Of a stretch of 64,000 bases of DNA, positions 15,701 through 24,700 are shown piece by piece. The notes under the pieces are model-generated. The model was not told the origin of the DNA. It searched no databases and was given only the letters and a program-made list of their open reading frames with translations. Made by a program: the position numbers and the translations under genes. The first letter of the stretch is position 1. Each line of letters begins with the position of its first letter. The DNA is from Puia dinghuensis (GTDB taxonomy: Bacteria; Bacteroidota; Bacteroidia; Chitinophagales; Chitinophagaceae), in contig NZ_BMJC01000002.1 in NCBI RefSeq assembly GCF_014642875.1, positions 248,001-312,000 of the forward strand. Direction: 5' to 3'.

Positions 15701-17628
15701 CCCCGCACCGAATAAGGAGAGTATCCTTCCGTATATTGATCCGAAAAGACCTTGACAAAAGAGTTTGGCGTAAAATTGCTGCTGTCGGCAAAAGGAATGT
15801 TGAAGGGCATTGCCGTCTGCGCCTGTAGACCGCTGGTCTTGTTGAGGACTGATAGGGGGGCATAGCTGGCTCCCGGCGGAACAGTACAAACGATACTCGT
15901 CCCCGTAGCCGACTGCACCGGCGCAGCTATCGATCCGAAGAACACCGCGTTGGCCGCCGTCGAAACGCCAAATCCCGACCCGCCGATCGTCACCGTCGTT
16001 CCTACCGCCCCAAAGGCGGGGCTAACCGATGCGATCACCGGAGGCGCAGCCGCGGACGCCGGGAAAAAGCTGAATCCGGGAATCGAAAAGCTCCCGTGAA
16101 TGTCACTTACCGCCACCGCCCCCGACGCGCCGCCACCCACCACCGCCAGGATGAGAGTGTCGTTAGCGATCCTATAAGAGGCCGCCGGCACCCCGCCGAT
16201 AGTCACCCCCGTTGCATTGGTAAATCCCGAGCCGGTTATCGTCAGTTGCGTCCCCGCCCCGCCACCCGCGGGAGAAAAGCCCGTGGGATTCGGCAGCACA
16301 GGCACAAAGAACGACTGCTTTCTTACAAGCGTATCCGAAATACCGCCCGAACTCACAATTAGCCGGATAGTGTCCTGCACCCTGGCTATGTAGTGAGCAT
16401 AGGAAGCATTATAGCTCGAAGCCAACACTTGCCCGTTCACCGCCCATTGGTAAGTATACCCACTCCGGGAATAGTTTATCAGGTTTACATTCCCGGTCGC
16501 ATACACCCCGGTGGTGTCGATGCTGAAATAGGCCGTCGGCAACGGTGTCCCGCCCCCATCGGCGGATATCGCCAGATAGCCATGCCCCCCGCCAGCCCAA
16601 AGCTGATTGGCGGAATAACATTGCAGATCGTTATAGGTAAACCCGAGATAAGTGTAAGGATTATTGTTCGGAAGCGGCTCCCAGGTGACGCCGCTGTTCA
16701 ATGTCTTCCATAGATAAAAAATACCCCCAAGAGCATAGCCCGTATTGTTATCCACAAAATGCATCTTATTGCAGTCGAATGGCGTGGCGTCGGAATTATT
16801 TTGCTGCACCCAGGTAGCGCCGCCATTGGTCGTCTTATAAAATTCGCCGGGAGTGACGCTGCCGCCCATGCTCACCCAGCCGGTATCGACGTTGAGGAAA
16901 TAAGCATAGTCCAGCCTTTCTCCGGCCGCACCGGGCAGCGGCACATTCAGCCATGAAGCACCCCCGTTGGTAGTCCTTATCATCCGGGGCCCATTGGGAT
17001 CCGTGACAAAAACGACAAGATTATTATCATCCACCGCTTCGATATTGGAGAAATAACTGGCCTCCGCCGTCACCTGTGCCGTCCACGTCTGCCCCTTATC
17101 CGTCGTCTTCAGGACACGGTCAGCATCCACCGCATAGCCGATATTGTCGTTTTGCGGAAAGACCAGGTCTCTGATGCCGGTGCGAAAGATGGTAGGGTTG
17201 AATTGCGACCAGAACACGACAGTCCATGTGGCGCCCCCATTGCTGGAGGACAGGATGGTCGGCACCAGAGCATAAGAACCATAGACGAAGAGGGTATTCT
17301 TGTCGAATGCTTTGACCCCTGCTATATCAAAACCGTAAAGATAATTGACGTTGTAATTGTTGAAGTTTACATTGCTGCTGGTGATGTTGAGTTGGGTAAA
17401 GGTCCTGCCGCTATCGGTGGTATACCCAAGCCACTTCGCAAAAGCCACATAGCCCTCATTGGGCGAATAGAAGCTAACGCGGCGCACCTCATTGCTCGAG
17501 TCGGCCTCGAGATGGATCTCGCGTAGCTGGCCGGAAACGCGGGTATGACAAAATAGAAGTAACAAGCAGCCGAGAATGGCTGGCTTAAGCAGGTTAGCCG
17601 GTGTTCGCAGGCAGGTGCGGAGGGACAT
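12781..17628 (-). CDS. Giant multidomain T9SS-secreted protein (YCF48, IPT, FG-GAP, Ig-like)
   Basis: The 1615-residue protein is modular. It has a signal peptide (about 1-34), a YCF48/BNR-like propeller (about 40-360, repeated TTNGGATW, STDSGRTF-type blades), two IPT/TIG domains (about 447-525 and 530-615), about seven FG-GAP/VCBS repeats (about 640-1030) with Ca-binding-type motifs (DIDGDGRPD, DLDNDGKND, DVDRDGRPD), five to six Ig/PKD-like repeats (about 1030-1490, each beginning near DTxVCxG) and a T9SS type A sorting domain (about 1535-1615, YYPNPATTVLY). It is a predicted surface or secreted binding protein; no catalytic motif is seen. The 3' end overlaps the convergent oxidoreductase gene by 14 bp. 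Confidence 0.92.
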   Translation of the reverse strand: MSLRTCLRTPANLLKPAILGCLLLLFCHTRVSGQLREIHLEADSSNEVRRVSFYSPNEGYVAFAKWLGYTTDSGRTFTQLNITSSNVNFNNYNVNYLYGFDIAGVKAFDKNTLFVYGSYALVPTILSSSNGGATWTVVFWSQFNPTIFRTGIRDLVFPQNDNIGYAVDADRVLKTTDKGQTWTAQVTAEASYFSNIEAVDDNNLVVFVTDPNGPRMIRTTNGGASWLNVPLPGAAGERLDYAYFLNVDTGWVSMGGSVTPGEFYKTTNGGATWVQQNNSDATPFDCNKMHFVDNNTGYALGGIFYLWKTLNSGVTWEPLPNNNPYTYLGFTYNDLQCYSANQLWAGGGHGYLAISADGGGTPLPTAYFSIDTTGVYATGNVNLINYSRSGYTYQWAVNGQVLASSYNASYAHYIARVQDTIRLIVSSGGISDTLVRKQSFFVPVLPNPTGFSPAGGGAGTQLTITGSGFTNATGVTIGGVPAASYRIANDTLILAVVGGGASGAVAVSDIHGSFSIPGFSFFPASAAAPPVIASVSPAFGAVGTTVTIGGSGFGVSTAANAVFFGSIAAPVQSATGTSIVCTVPPGASYAPLSVLNKTSGLQAQTAMPFNIPFADSSNFTPNSFVKVFSDQYTEGYSPYSVRGQDIDGDGRPDLLATVTGYPADSLAVYPNTSSPGKISFGAKTNVAPFPNLLSTDYFEAGDIDGDGQPDVALVSNSYYISVCRNQSTKGKISFSAPVSVPTMDGSQSLVIADLDNDGKNDIAVATFNYKMVSVVRNTGIPGALAFAPTQNFPAGGNCTGIAVGDLDGDGKKDLVTLNYLNGTSATSSFSFFRNTSVPGAISFAPEIDVSVSGVTSDGRFVAIADVDRDGRPDVIIANDFNLCVFRNVGAPGSVAFAPPVVVPLNVIGQGASMANYSGSSLPDVISGNWSASYFLAYRNISRPGNVGFDPVMQLPGWNPYVTTAADFDGDGRPDLAAANTNDGSVSVYKNGFGIPIALTLCVGNPYGTQLTSDLTGTHYQWQEDKGSGFTNVVDNDSLSGSASATLNFKKTAPGWMGYRFRCVVDSFYSSIYIVKVNIPVDPGVNLAATDSIICYRNPVWFTATTANGSTGNYNFTWLVNGAIITGPAFVQGYKLFDDELKDNDRVQVVLSYYDVCGGIHYDTSRTITMHVTTLTVQIAASDTIVCAGTPVTFTSSTTNVTGSPGYQWRVSTSNAVWTSPSFTTADLSSYSSVSLVLDCSAQCGHPTAVSSNWIAMTVNDTTRPMVHIVANDTAVCAGATVNFTATETGGGNSPGYEWLVNGSAAGGNSTSFSSAGLRDNDRVECVVTSSQICTAGDMAGSNPIIMHVKAIVVPQVAVAVADTVVCPGAVANFSAIASDGGSAPHYQWTKNSAVVGGDAPTYTDNTVTGGEVVVVRLVSSESCASPDTVTSQPVVISLDRQAPVMRITGDTAAGIGVPVEMSASTTNGVGVITYQWQDSTGLHSWQNIGGAVNPTLSYIFSAPGDKIRCLGTGTTGCLAVSNTLTCGFDGNAGVNGVRYYPNPATTVLYIVDTDPGDPIDALSIASATGNPVIVLNSVNSRSRIAVDVATLNPGMYFVTITRSSGSRSAFSFIKR

Positions 17629-17691
17629 CAGGTCAGGGAGTTTTATGCGCTCAAAATAGCCAGAAAACCCGCTATCTCCAAATTATGAAAT

Positions 17692-17701
17692 CCATATCTT
17701 T
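17692..17701. repeat. 10-bp direct repeat copy 1 flanking tnpB
   Basis: CCATATCTTT occurs here and again, same orientation, at 19004-19013, on both sides of the tnpB element. With the next base this copy also reads TATCTTTG, a perfect -7 box, so a promoter explanation is possible. Confidence 0.45.
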
Positions 17702-19003
17702 GGCAATGATATACAAGTTTACCCTTGTGGTATACTTTCCTGCTTCCTTGTCCGGCGCATCCGCCGCGGCTCCACAGGCTCTGCGGGGCTGCCCACCCCT
17801 GATTCTATTCCTTTGGCCAGGATGTTCCTGGCTGCATTCACATCCCGGTCATGCGTCGCCTGGCAGGAGGCGCAGGTCCATTCCCGTACCGATAGGTCCA
17901 GCTCCGTCAATATATGACCACAATAGGAACATGTCTTTGAACTGGGAAACCACTGGTCTATACGGATCACCTTTTTCCCATACCACCTACCCTTGTATTC
18001 CAGCATGGCTATAAATTTCGACCAACCCACGTCAACGATCGCCCGGGAGAGCCGATGGTTTTTCACCATATTCCTCACCCTAAGGCTTTCCACACAGATC
18101 GTATCGGTTTGGTTATCACCGATGAGCCGGGTGGATACCTTGTGAAGGAAATCATTCCGCTGATTGGCAATTTTCTCATGAAGGACGGCCACTCTCCGGT
18201 TGGCCTTCCTGCTATTTTGGCTACCTTTCTTCTTTCTGCTTGCCCTTCGCTGTAGGACCTTAATCCGGGCCAGCATTTTGGTTAAGGACCTGGGATTATC
18301 GATCTTTTCTCCATTTGATAATACCGCAAAATGTGCAAGCCCAAGGTCTATGCCTATGGCCTGCTCCGTTTTTGCAGGCATGATCTCCTCCTGGAGCAAC
18401 TCCACCAGCACGGCAGCAAAATACTTGCCTGTTGCGGTCTTGCTGATAGTCACTGTTTTTATCTTTCCCTCGAATCTCCTGGATAAAACAATAGGGATGT
18501 CTTTTATTTTGGGGATGGTCAAGGTTGCTTTTTCCCAATCAATCTTTCGAGTATTAGCCGGACATTGGAAGCTCCCGCCGTTGCGCTTGCGCTTGAACCG
18601 CGGGAATCCGCCTCCATGGAAGAAATTTTTAAAGGCCACGTCTACCTTTTTGACAGCGGCTTGCAACGCCTGGCTATTTACTTCCCTTATCCATTCAAAG
18701 GTATCCCGCAAATCGACCAATTGGTAACAGAGATCGAAAGCCGATAATGTTGTCCCGTTTCGGTGCGCCCAGGTTTTTACCTCCAACGCCAGATTAAAGA
18801 CCAACCGGCATACGCCGATAGACCTATCGATCTGCGCAGCTTGTTCTTTGGTAGGATAGAGACGGTATTTGTATGCCTTCAACATAGGGACAATGTACAG
18901 ATCAAATATACTAATATAGTTGGCTAAATACTATTTTAATTAGCAACTAATTTTCACCTGCATCATAGATTTTTATTAGTTGGTGCAATTTGATATATCG
19001 TTA
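17702..19003 (-). mobile_element. Solo tnpB element (IS200/IS605-like, no tnpA)
   Basis: About 1.3 kb containing only tnpB, visibly more AT-rich at its edges than its neighbours. Inside the direct repeats the two edges form an imperfect inverted pair: 17705-17719 reads AATGATATACAAGTT, and the complement of 18987-19002 reads AACGATATATCAAATT. A subterminal hairpin (18918-18948, AGTTGGCTAA with TTAGCAACT) lies upstream of tnpB. No tnpA is present, so mobility would need help in trans. The boundaries are approximate; true IS605 ends do not create target duplications. Confidence 0.55.
17719..18885 (-). CDS. tnpB: TnpB RNA-guided endonuclease-like protein
   Basis: The 388-residue protein is full length. 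It has an N-terminal helix-turn-helix domain (MLKAYKYRLYPTKEQ), a RuvC-like core with D180 (GIDLGLAHFAVLS), E266 (CVESLRVRNM) and D348 (THDRDVNAA), and a zinc finger with C319, C322, C338, C341. All catalytic residues are intact. The final 25 residues are basic and low in conservation, as expected where the coding end overlaps the omega-RNA scaffold. Known TnpB proteins cut DNA using a guide RNA made from the element's 3' end. An imperfect hairpin (ACAAG/CTTGT) spans the stop codon on the minus strand. Confidence 0.93.
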   Translation of the reverse strand: MLKAYKYRLYPTKEQAAQIDRSIGVCRLVFNLALEVKTWAHRNGTTLSAFDLCYQLVDLRDTFEWIREVNSQALQAAVKKVDVAFKNFFHGGGFPRFKRKRNGGSFQCPANTRKIDWEKATLTIPKIKDIPIVLSRRFEGKIKTVTISKTATGKYFAAVLVELLQEEIMPAKTEQAIGIDLGLAHFAVLSNGEKIDNPRSLTKMLARIKVLQRRASRKKKGSQNSRKANRRVAVLHEKIANQRNDFLHKVSTRLIGDNQTDTICVESLRVRNMVKNHRLSRAIVDVGWSKFIAMLEYKGRWYGKKVIRIDQWFPSSKTCSYCGHILTELDLSVREWTCASCQATHDRDVNAARNILAKGIESGVGSPAEPVEPRRMRRTRKQESIPQG

Positions 19004-19013
19004 CCATATCTTT
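19004..19013. repeat. 10-bp direct repeat copy 2 flanking tnpB
   Basis: CCATATCTTT, identical to 17692-17701. Here it reads TATCTTTA and lies 23 nt upstream of the sulfatase ATG, so it may double as the sulfatase -7 region. Confidence 0.45.
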
Positions 19014-19036
19014 ATACATAACCTGCCTGTTCACCC

Positions 19037-20488
19037 ATGAGTCAGTATACCCGCATCATCCTCCTCCTGTTGACCATAACCCTCGTCCAAGCCGCATCCG
19101 CCCAGCAACACCCCAACATCATCTTCATCCTCGCCGATGACCTTGGCTACGGTGACGTAGGCTACCAGGGCAACACCTTCATCCATACCCCCAACATCGA
19201 CCACATGGCGACCCTGGGTATGCGCTTTACCCAGTTCTACGCGGGCACCGCCGTCTGCGCACCATCCCGTGCCAGCCTCATGACCGGCCTCCACACCGGC
19301 CACACCGCCATCCGCGGCAACCGGGGCTTCAAACCCGAAGGCCAGTTCCCCTTCCCCGACTCCAGTCTCACCATCGCCACCGTCCTCCAAAACAACGGCT
19401 ATACCACCGGCATCTTTGGCAAATGGGGCCTCGGCTATCCCGGCTCTACCGGAACCCCGGACAAAAAAGGGTTTACCGACTTCTTTGGCTACAACTGCCA
19501 GACCCTCGCACATAACTATTACCCCGACCACCTTTGGGCCAACGGCGCCCGCGTCGATCTGCCTGGCAACACTCCCAGCCACAACAACGGCTCCGGCAAC
19601 ACCTCCGGCCATCACGGCGATTCCGTCTACTCCGCCGATCTCATCCACCAGCATGCCTTACAGTTCATCCGTGACAACCGCACCCACCCCTTCTTCCTCT
19701 ACCTGGCCTATACCCTCCCCCATGCCGCCCTACAGGTTCCGCATGACAGCGTCTACAACAACTACGTTGCCCGCTTCAATGAACCCGCAAAAACCCCCGG
19801 CGACGGCAACGCCGAATACGCCTTCGAACCCTACCCCCACGCCGCCTTTGCCGCCATGGTCACCCGTCTCGACCGGTATGTGGGCGATATCCTGAAAGAG
19901 ATCAAAAGCCTCGGCCTCGCCGGCAATACCCTCATCCTCTTCTCCAGCGACAACGGCCCCCACCAGGAAGGCGGCGGCGACCCGGCCTTCTTCCATAGCA
20001 GCGGCCCCCTGCGAGGCATCAAACGCGACCTCTACGAAGGCGGCATCCGCGAACCCTTCATCGCCGTCTGGCCCGGCAAGATCAAGGCCGGCGCCGTCAG
20101 CACCTGGAAAGGCGCCTTTTGGGATCTGTTCCCCACCTTCGAACAGGTAGCCGGCATCCCCGCCACCCCCAACATCGACGGCCTCTCCATCCTGCCCGTA
20201 CTGCTGGGACAAAGCGGCAACGCAAAAGCCCATGACTATCTCTATTGGGAATTCCACGAATCCGGTGGTAAACAGGCCGTAAGATGGGGGAAATGGAAGG
20301 GTGTCCGGCTTGGCGTTAATACCATCGCCGATCCGCCTATAGAATTATATGATTTGGAGAAAGACCCCGGCGAACAACAGGACGTCGCCGCCCAGCACCC
20401 CGACATCGTCCGGCAGATAAAAGCCGACATGCAACAGGCCCATCAATACAACAAAGACTGGCCCCTGCTGGCTACCGAACCCCGCTAA
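19037..20488 (+). CDS. Exported S1-family sulfatase (arylsulfatase A-like)
   Basis: The 483-residue protein has a signal peptide (cleavage near ASA-Q, residue 22). The metal site NIIFILADDLGYGD (about 27-40) is present, along with the formylglycine signature CAPSRASLMTG with C74 as the residue to be converted, then KWGLGYPGSTG and SSDNGPH. It should hydrolyse sulfate esters in the periplasm after maturation by an anaerobic or aerobic formylglycine-generating enzyme encoded elsewhere. It is the first enzyme of the carbohydrate region and overlaps the convergent LacI gene by 4 bp. This suggests that the target glycan may be sulfated, or that sulfate is removed from side chains. Confidence 0.93.
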   Translation: MSQYTRIILLLLTITLVQAASAQQHPNIIFILADDLGYGDVGYQGNTFIHTPNIDHMATLGMRFTQFYAGTAVCAPSRASLMTGLHTGHTAIRGNRGFKPEGQFPFPDSSLTIATVLQNNGYTTGIFGKWGLGYPGSTGTPDKKGFTDFFGYNCQTLAHNYYPDHLWANGARVDLPGNTPSHNNGSGNTSGHHGDSVYSADLIHQHALQFIRDNRTHPFFLYLAYTLPHAALQVPHDSVYNNYVARFNEPAKTPGDGNAEYAFEPYPHAAFAAMVTRLDRYVGDILKEIKSLGLAGNTLILFSSDNGPHQEGGGDPAFFHSSGPLRGIKRDLYEGGIREPFIAVWPGKIKAGAVSTWKGAFWDLFPTFEQVAGIPATPNIDGLSILPVLLGQSGNAKAHDYLYWEFHESGGKQAVRWGKWKGVRLGVNTIADPPIELYDLEKDPGEQQDVAAQHPDIVRQIKADMQQAHQYNKDWPLLATEPR

Positions 20489-21501
20489 GAGGACATCGTC
20501 GACGCCCTCACCTCCAGCTTCGCCGGCAGCATCACGCGATCTTCCGGCACAACGATATACTTCTTCTCCAGCCGCCGGAAAAGGATCGTCGCCGCCTCCT
20601 TACCCATGTCATAAGCCGGCTGCGCAATCGTCGTCAGCGAAGGACTCAGCAGCGATGCCGTCACAAGATTGGAAAAGCTGATCACCTTCACATCCTCCGG
20701 TATTCGCAACCCCAGCTCCCGGCAAACATGATATACCTGCACGGCCAGCTTCTCGACTGATGCAAACACCCCGTCAGGCCTTTTATCCGACAAAAACAGC
20801 TCCTTGATCATCCGGTAATTTACTTCCTCATCGCTGCCACAGTGGATCACCAGGTCGGGATCCCAGGGCTGGTCATACCGCCGCAACCCATCCTCATACC
20901 CCTGCTGCCGCTTGTGCGAGATACTAAGACTCATCGAAATCGTCAGATGCGCCACCCGCCTGCAACCGGCTTTGATCAAATGCTCCGTGGCGATGAACCC
21001 GCTCTCGTGGTCGTTCGTCATCACCTTGGGCGCCGTGATCCCATCGCTTACCCGATCGAAGAACACAAGCGGAATATTGCGCTGTTGCAGGTCCAACAAG
21101 TGCCTGGTATCCTGCGTCGACCCGCAAAGCGACAGGATCACCCCGTCTACCCGCCCACTCTGCAGGCTGGCTGCAATAGCCATCTCTTCAGCCACCTCCT
21201 CATTCGTCAGGTAGATCAGCACATGATAACCCTTCTCCCGGGCTACTGTCTCGATACCCTTGATTGCCAGGGCAAAAAAATTATTGGCAACTTCCGGAAT
21301 GACGACGGCGATGGTCCGGCTACGATGCTTGCGCAGACTGCTGGCATAAGGATTGGGCTGAAAATTCATCTTCTTGGCCAGGTCGAAGACCCGCTGCTTA
21401 GTAGGAGTACTGATCTCCCAGCTATCCCGCAGTGCCCGGCTCACGGTACTGACGGACAAATTTAGCTCCTGGGCCAGTTGTTTCAGGTTGACTGAATTCA
21501 T
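20485..21501 (-). CDS. LacI-family transcriptional regulator
   Basis: The start MNSVNLKQLAQELNLSVSTVSRALRD (21501) gives the standard LacI helix-turn-helix at residues about 4-24; an upstream in-frame start at 21513 adds four residues only. The hinge region (NPYASSLRKHRSRTIAVVIPEV) is followed by a periplasmic-binding-protein-like sensor domain (about 60-330). It is divergent from SusC pair 1 with 243 bp between. Two inverted near-identical sites (21563-21581, 21641-21660) in that spacer are likely its operators, and an 11-bp match recurs near GH105. The inducer is presumably a sugar released from the glycan. Confidence 0.95.
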   Translation of the reverse strand: MNSVNLKQLAQELNLSVSTVSRALRDSWEISTPTKQRVFDLAKKMNFQPNPYASSLRKHRSRTIAVVIPEVANNFFALAIKGIETVAREKGYHVLIYLTNEEVAEEMAIAASLQSGRVDGVILSLCGSTQDTRHLLDLQQRNIPLVFFDRVSDGITAPKVMTNDHESGFIATEHLIKAGCRRVAHLTISMSLSISHKRQQGYEDGLRRYDQPWDPDLVIHCGSDEEVNYRMIKELFLSDKRPDGVFASVEKLAVQVYHVCRELGLRIPEDVKVISFSNLVTASLLSPSLTTIAQPAYDMGKEAATILFRRLEKKYIVVPEDRVMLPAKLEVRASTMSS

Positions 21502-21562
21502 ATGTAGTAGCAAGCAAAAGTTTGATTCCCGAAATTTACGATATCCCTTTCCCAGCCGCGGT

Positions 21563-21581
21563 TTTATTTACGAAAACGTTG
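21563..21581. promoter_or_regulatory. Putative LacI operator 1
   Basis: TTTATTTACGAAAACGTTG contains the AACGTT dyad with central CG typical of LacI-family sites. It is a near-exact inverted copy of 21641-21660, about 79 bp away, in the lacI-susC spacer. Confidence 0.65.
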
Positions 21582-21640
21582 TAGTTGAGAAACCCGCCGT
21601 GGGAGGGGATTTGCGCTGCATGCGATCGCAACAATCCACG

Positions 21641-21660
21641 CAACCGTTTCCGTAAATAAA
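21641..21660. promoter_or_regulatory. Putative LacI operator 2
   Basis: CAACCGTTTCCGTAAATAAA is the reverse complement of operator 1 apart from two substitutions in the core. Two sites spaced like this allow repression by looping. Confidence 0.65.
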
Positions 21661-21744
21661 GTACCCCATAACCTACCCATTTTCATGATCTTTTCTCCAA
21701 TTTGACGGTGGAATTCTACAAACCCACTAAAAAAACTCGCCAGT

Positions 21745-24700
21745 ATGCTTATGCGAAAGTTGCTTGTCGCGCTGGGGATGGTCCTCCTCCTTGGGCATGG
21801 CCTGTACGCACAGGTCAAAACCATCACCGGAAAAGTGATTTCATCCACAGACAACAAACCCGTCATCGGTGCTACCATCACCATCGAACCCACCGAAGGC
21901 AGTAAAAGAAGAAACACCGTCGCAGCCAACAATGACGGATCATTCACCCTCTCCATCCCCAATGGCAATTACATCCTCGAGGTGTCCGCCATCGGTTACG
22001 AGCCGAGAGAGGTGTCCTCCGAAGTCTTCATCCACGACAATTTCACTATCAGGCTCACCCAGGCGGCCAAAGGCCTCAATGAAGTGGTCGTCGTGGGTTA
22101 TGGTACAACAAAGAAAAAGGACCTCACCGGCGCCTTCGGCATCGTGCAATTGGGTAACCCGGACAAAACCCCTATCACGGGCACCAGCCAGATGCTCGAA
22201 GGCACCGTTGCCGGCGTTCAGGTGACCCAGGTCAACTCCCAGCCAGGCTCCACATTCCAGGTGCGTGTCCGGGGCTTCAGCTCCATTTCCTCCGGTAGCG
22301 ACCCGCTCTACGTCGTCGACGACTTCCCCGGCGCCGACATCTCTACCCTCAATCCCAGCGACATCGCCTCCATCGACGTCCTGAAGGATGCATCGGCCAC
22401 CGCCATCTTCGGCAGCCGTGGCGCCAACGGGGTTGTGATCATCACCACCAGGAAAGGCACAGGGCGCAATGCGGTCACCTTTGATATGTACACCGGCTTC
22501 CAGCAGGTGGCCCGCACCCTGAAAATGATGAACGCCCCACAGTTCGCCACCTATCTCGATCAGGTGACGACTATCAACAACCAGAACAACAACACCAACA
22601 CCCCCATCCCCTACACCCAGGCACAGATCAACGCCATGGGCCCGGGGACGGATTGGCAGAAAGCCCTTTTTCGCAACGCCCCCATCTCCAACTTCAACCT
22701 GGCCCTCAGCAGCGGCAACGCCGAAGGCCACCGCTATCTCAGCTTCAACTATTTCGACCAGGAAGGCGTAGTCATGAACTCGGGTTACAAACGCGGCACC
22801 ATCCGGTTCAATATGGACCATAAGGCCGGAAACAGGATACGCATCGGCTTCAACTCGCAAGCCTCTTATGACTACCAGAACAAGGCCAACATCAACACCA
22901 ACGGCGGCGCCGGCGGCGGCACCATCCTCGACGCCCTGCGCGCAAGCCCCATCATACCCATCAAGGACAGCACGGGCAACTACACCTATCAAAACGGTCC
23001 GCAGCCCTATGTGGACATCCTTGGCAATCCCATCGCGGCAGCCGCTCTCAACTGGGACCATGGGTGGAACATCCGCCTGCTCACCAACGCCTTTGGCGAA
23101 TGGGAAGTGATCAACGGCCTGAAGCTCCGCGCCAACTTCGGCGGTGAGCTGCTCAACTACCGGGAAGACGTCTTCCGGCCCAACACCACCTACCTCGGCA
23201 ACAGCACCAACGGCTATGCCGCTATCAACACCAACAACAACTACGACTGGCTGCAGGAATATACCGCCACCTACGACAAGACCTTTGGCATCCACGCCAT
23301 CAACTTCGTCGGCGGCTGGACCAACCAGCAATATACCTATCGCTCCTCGAACGTCACCGGCAATAACCTTTCCTCCAACAGCTATGGCACCGACAACCTC
23401 GGCGTAGCGGCCAGCCTCACTTCAACATCCAACCGATCGGACAATGCCCTCGTTTCGGGCCTGGCCCGCCTCAACTACCGCCTGCTCGAGCGCTACCTGC
23501 TCACCTTCAGCTGGCGCGCAGACGGCTCGTCCCGCTTCGGCGTCAACAAAAAATGGGGCTACTTTCCCTCCGGCGCCGTCGCCTGGCGTATGTCGGATGA
23601 AAAGTTCATCCAGAAGGTGCCATCCATCAGCGACCTCAAGCTCCGCGTTTCCTACGGCAAGACCGGTAACCAGGACATCGGCGACTACAACTCCCTCACC
23701 CAGTACGGCACCAATACCTACTATCTCGATGCCAGCCGGGTGGTCGGCATCTCCCCCAACAACATCGCCAACCCCGATCTCAGCTGGGAATCCACCGCAC
23801 AGTTCGACGGTGGCTTCGACCTCGGATTATTCCAGAACAGGATAAGCCTCACCGCCGACTACTATAATAAGAAAACAACAAACCTCCTTTACTCCGTACC
23901 CCTGCCCTCCACCTCCGGCTTTACCAACATGATCCAGAACGTCGGCGCCGTCCGCAACCAGGGCTTCGAATTCATGCTCACCACCGTCAACCTGCAATCC
24001 AAAAACCTCCGCTGGGTGACAACCTTCAACTATTCGCAGAACAGGAGCAAGATCCTCAGCCTCGGCGGCGTACCCTACCAGTTCGTGGGTAGCGTAAGCA
24101 CCAGCCTCTTCCCCAGCGGCGGCCAGGCTTCATCTATCCTGCAAGTAGGCCAACCCATGGGCTCCTTCTATGGTTATAAATTCCTTGGCATCTGGCAGTC
24201 GCAGGCAGATATCCTCAAAAGCGGAACGAAACAGAACGTCCGCCCCGGCGACCCCCACTATGCCGACCTCAACGGCGACAGCGCCATCACCGCCGCCGAT
24301 CGCACCATCATCGGCCATGCCTTGCCAAAATTCACTTATGGTTTCACCAGCGATCTCACCGTCGGCCGGTTCAACCTCTTCGTACTCATCCAGGGCGTCT
24401 ATGGAGATAACATTCTCAATGAAAACAAGATCGAAATGGAGAACGGCACCACCGCCGACAATAAGTTCGCCTATGTAGCACAGGACAGCTGGGTGCCCGG
24501 CACAACCAGCAACAACCGCCTCCCCAGTGTCGTCAGCACCCTGCGCCGCTCGCTCGGCGTCACCAGCGACCTCCTCGAGGACGGCAGCTACCTGCGCGTA
24601 AAGACGGTCACCCTCTCCTACGACCTGCCCCTGCCCACCCTCACCAAGGTGTTCAGATCGGCCAGCGTCTACATCACGGGTCAAAACCTCCTTACGCTCA

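Noticed and set aside
17601-18014. Plus-strand 137-residue frame across the tnpB 3' end
   Set aside because: Antisense to intact tnpB, with no motif or export signal.
21940-23331. 463-residue open frame antisense to SusC pair 1
   Set aside because: Shadow of a strong SusC gene; Gly/Val/Asp-rich composition typical of antisense frames in GC-rich DNA, with no domain.
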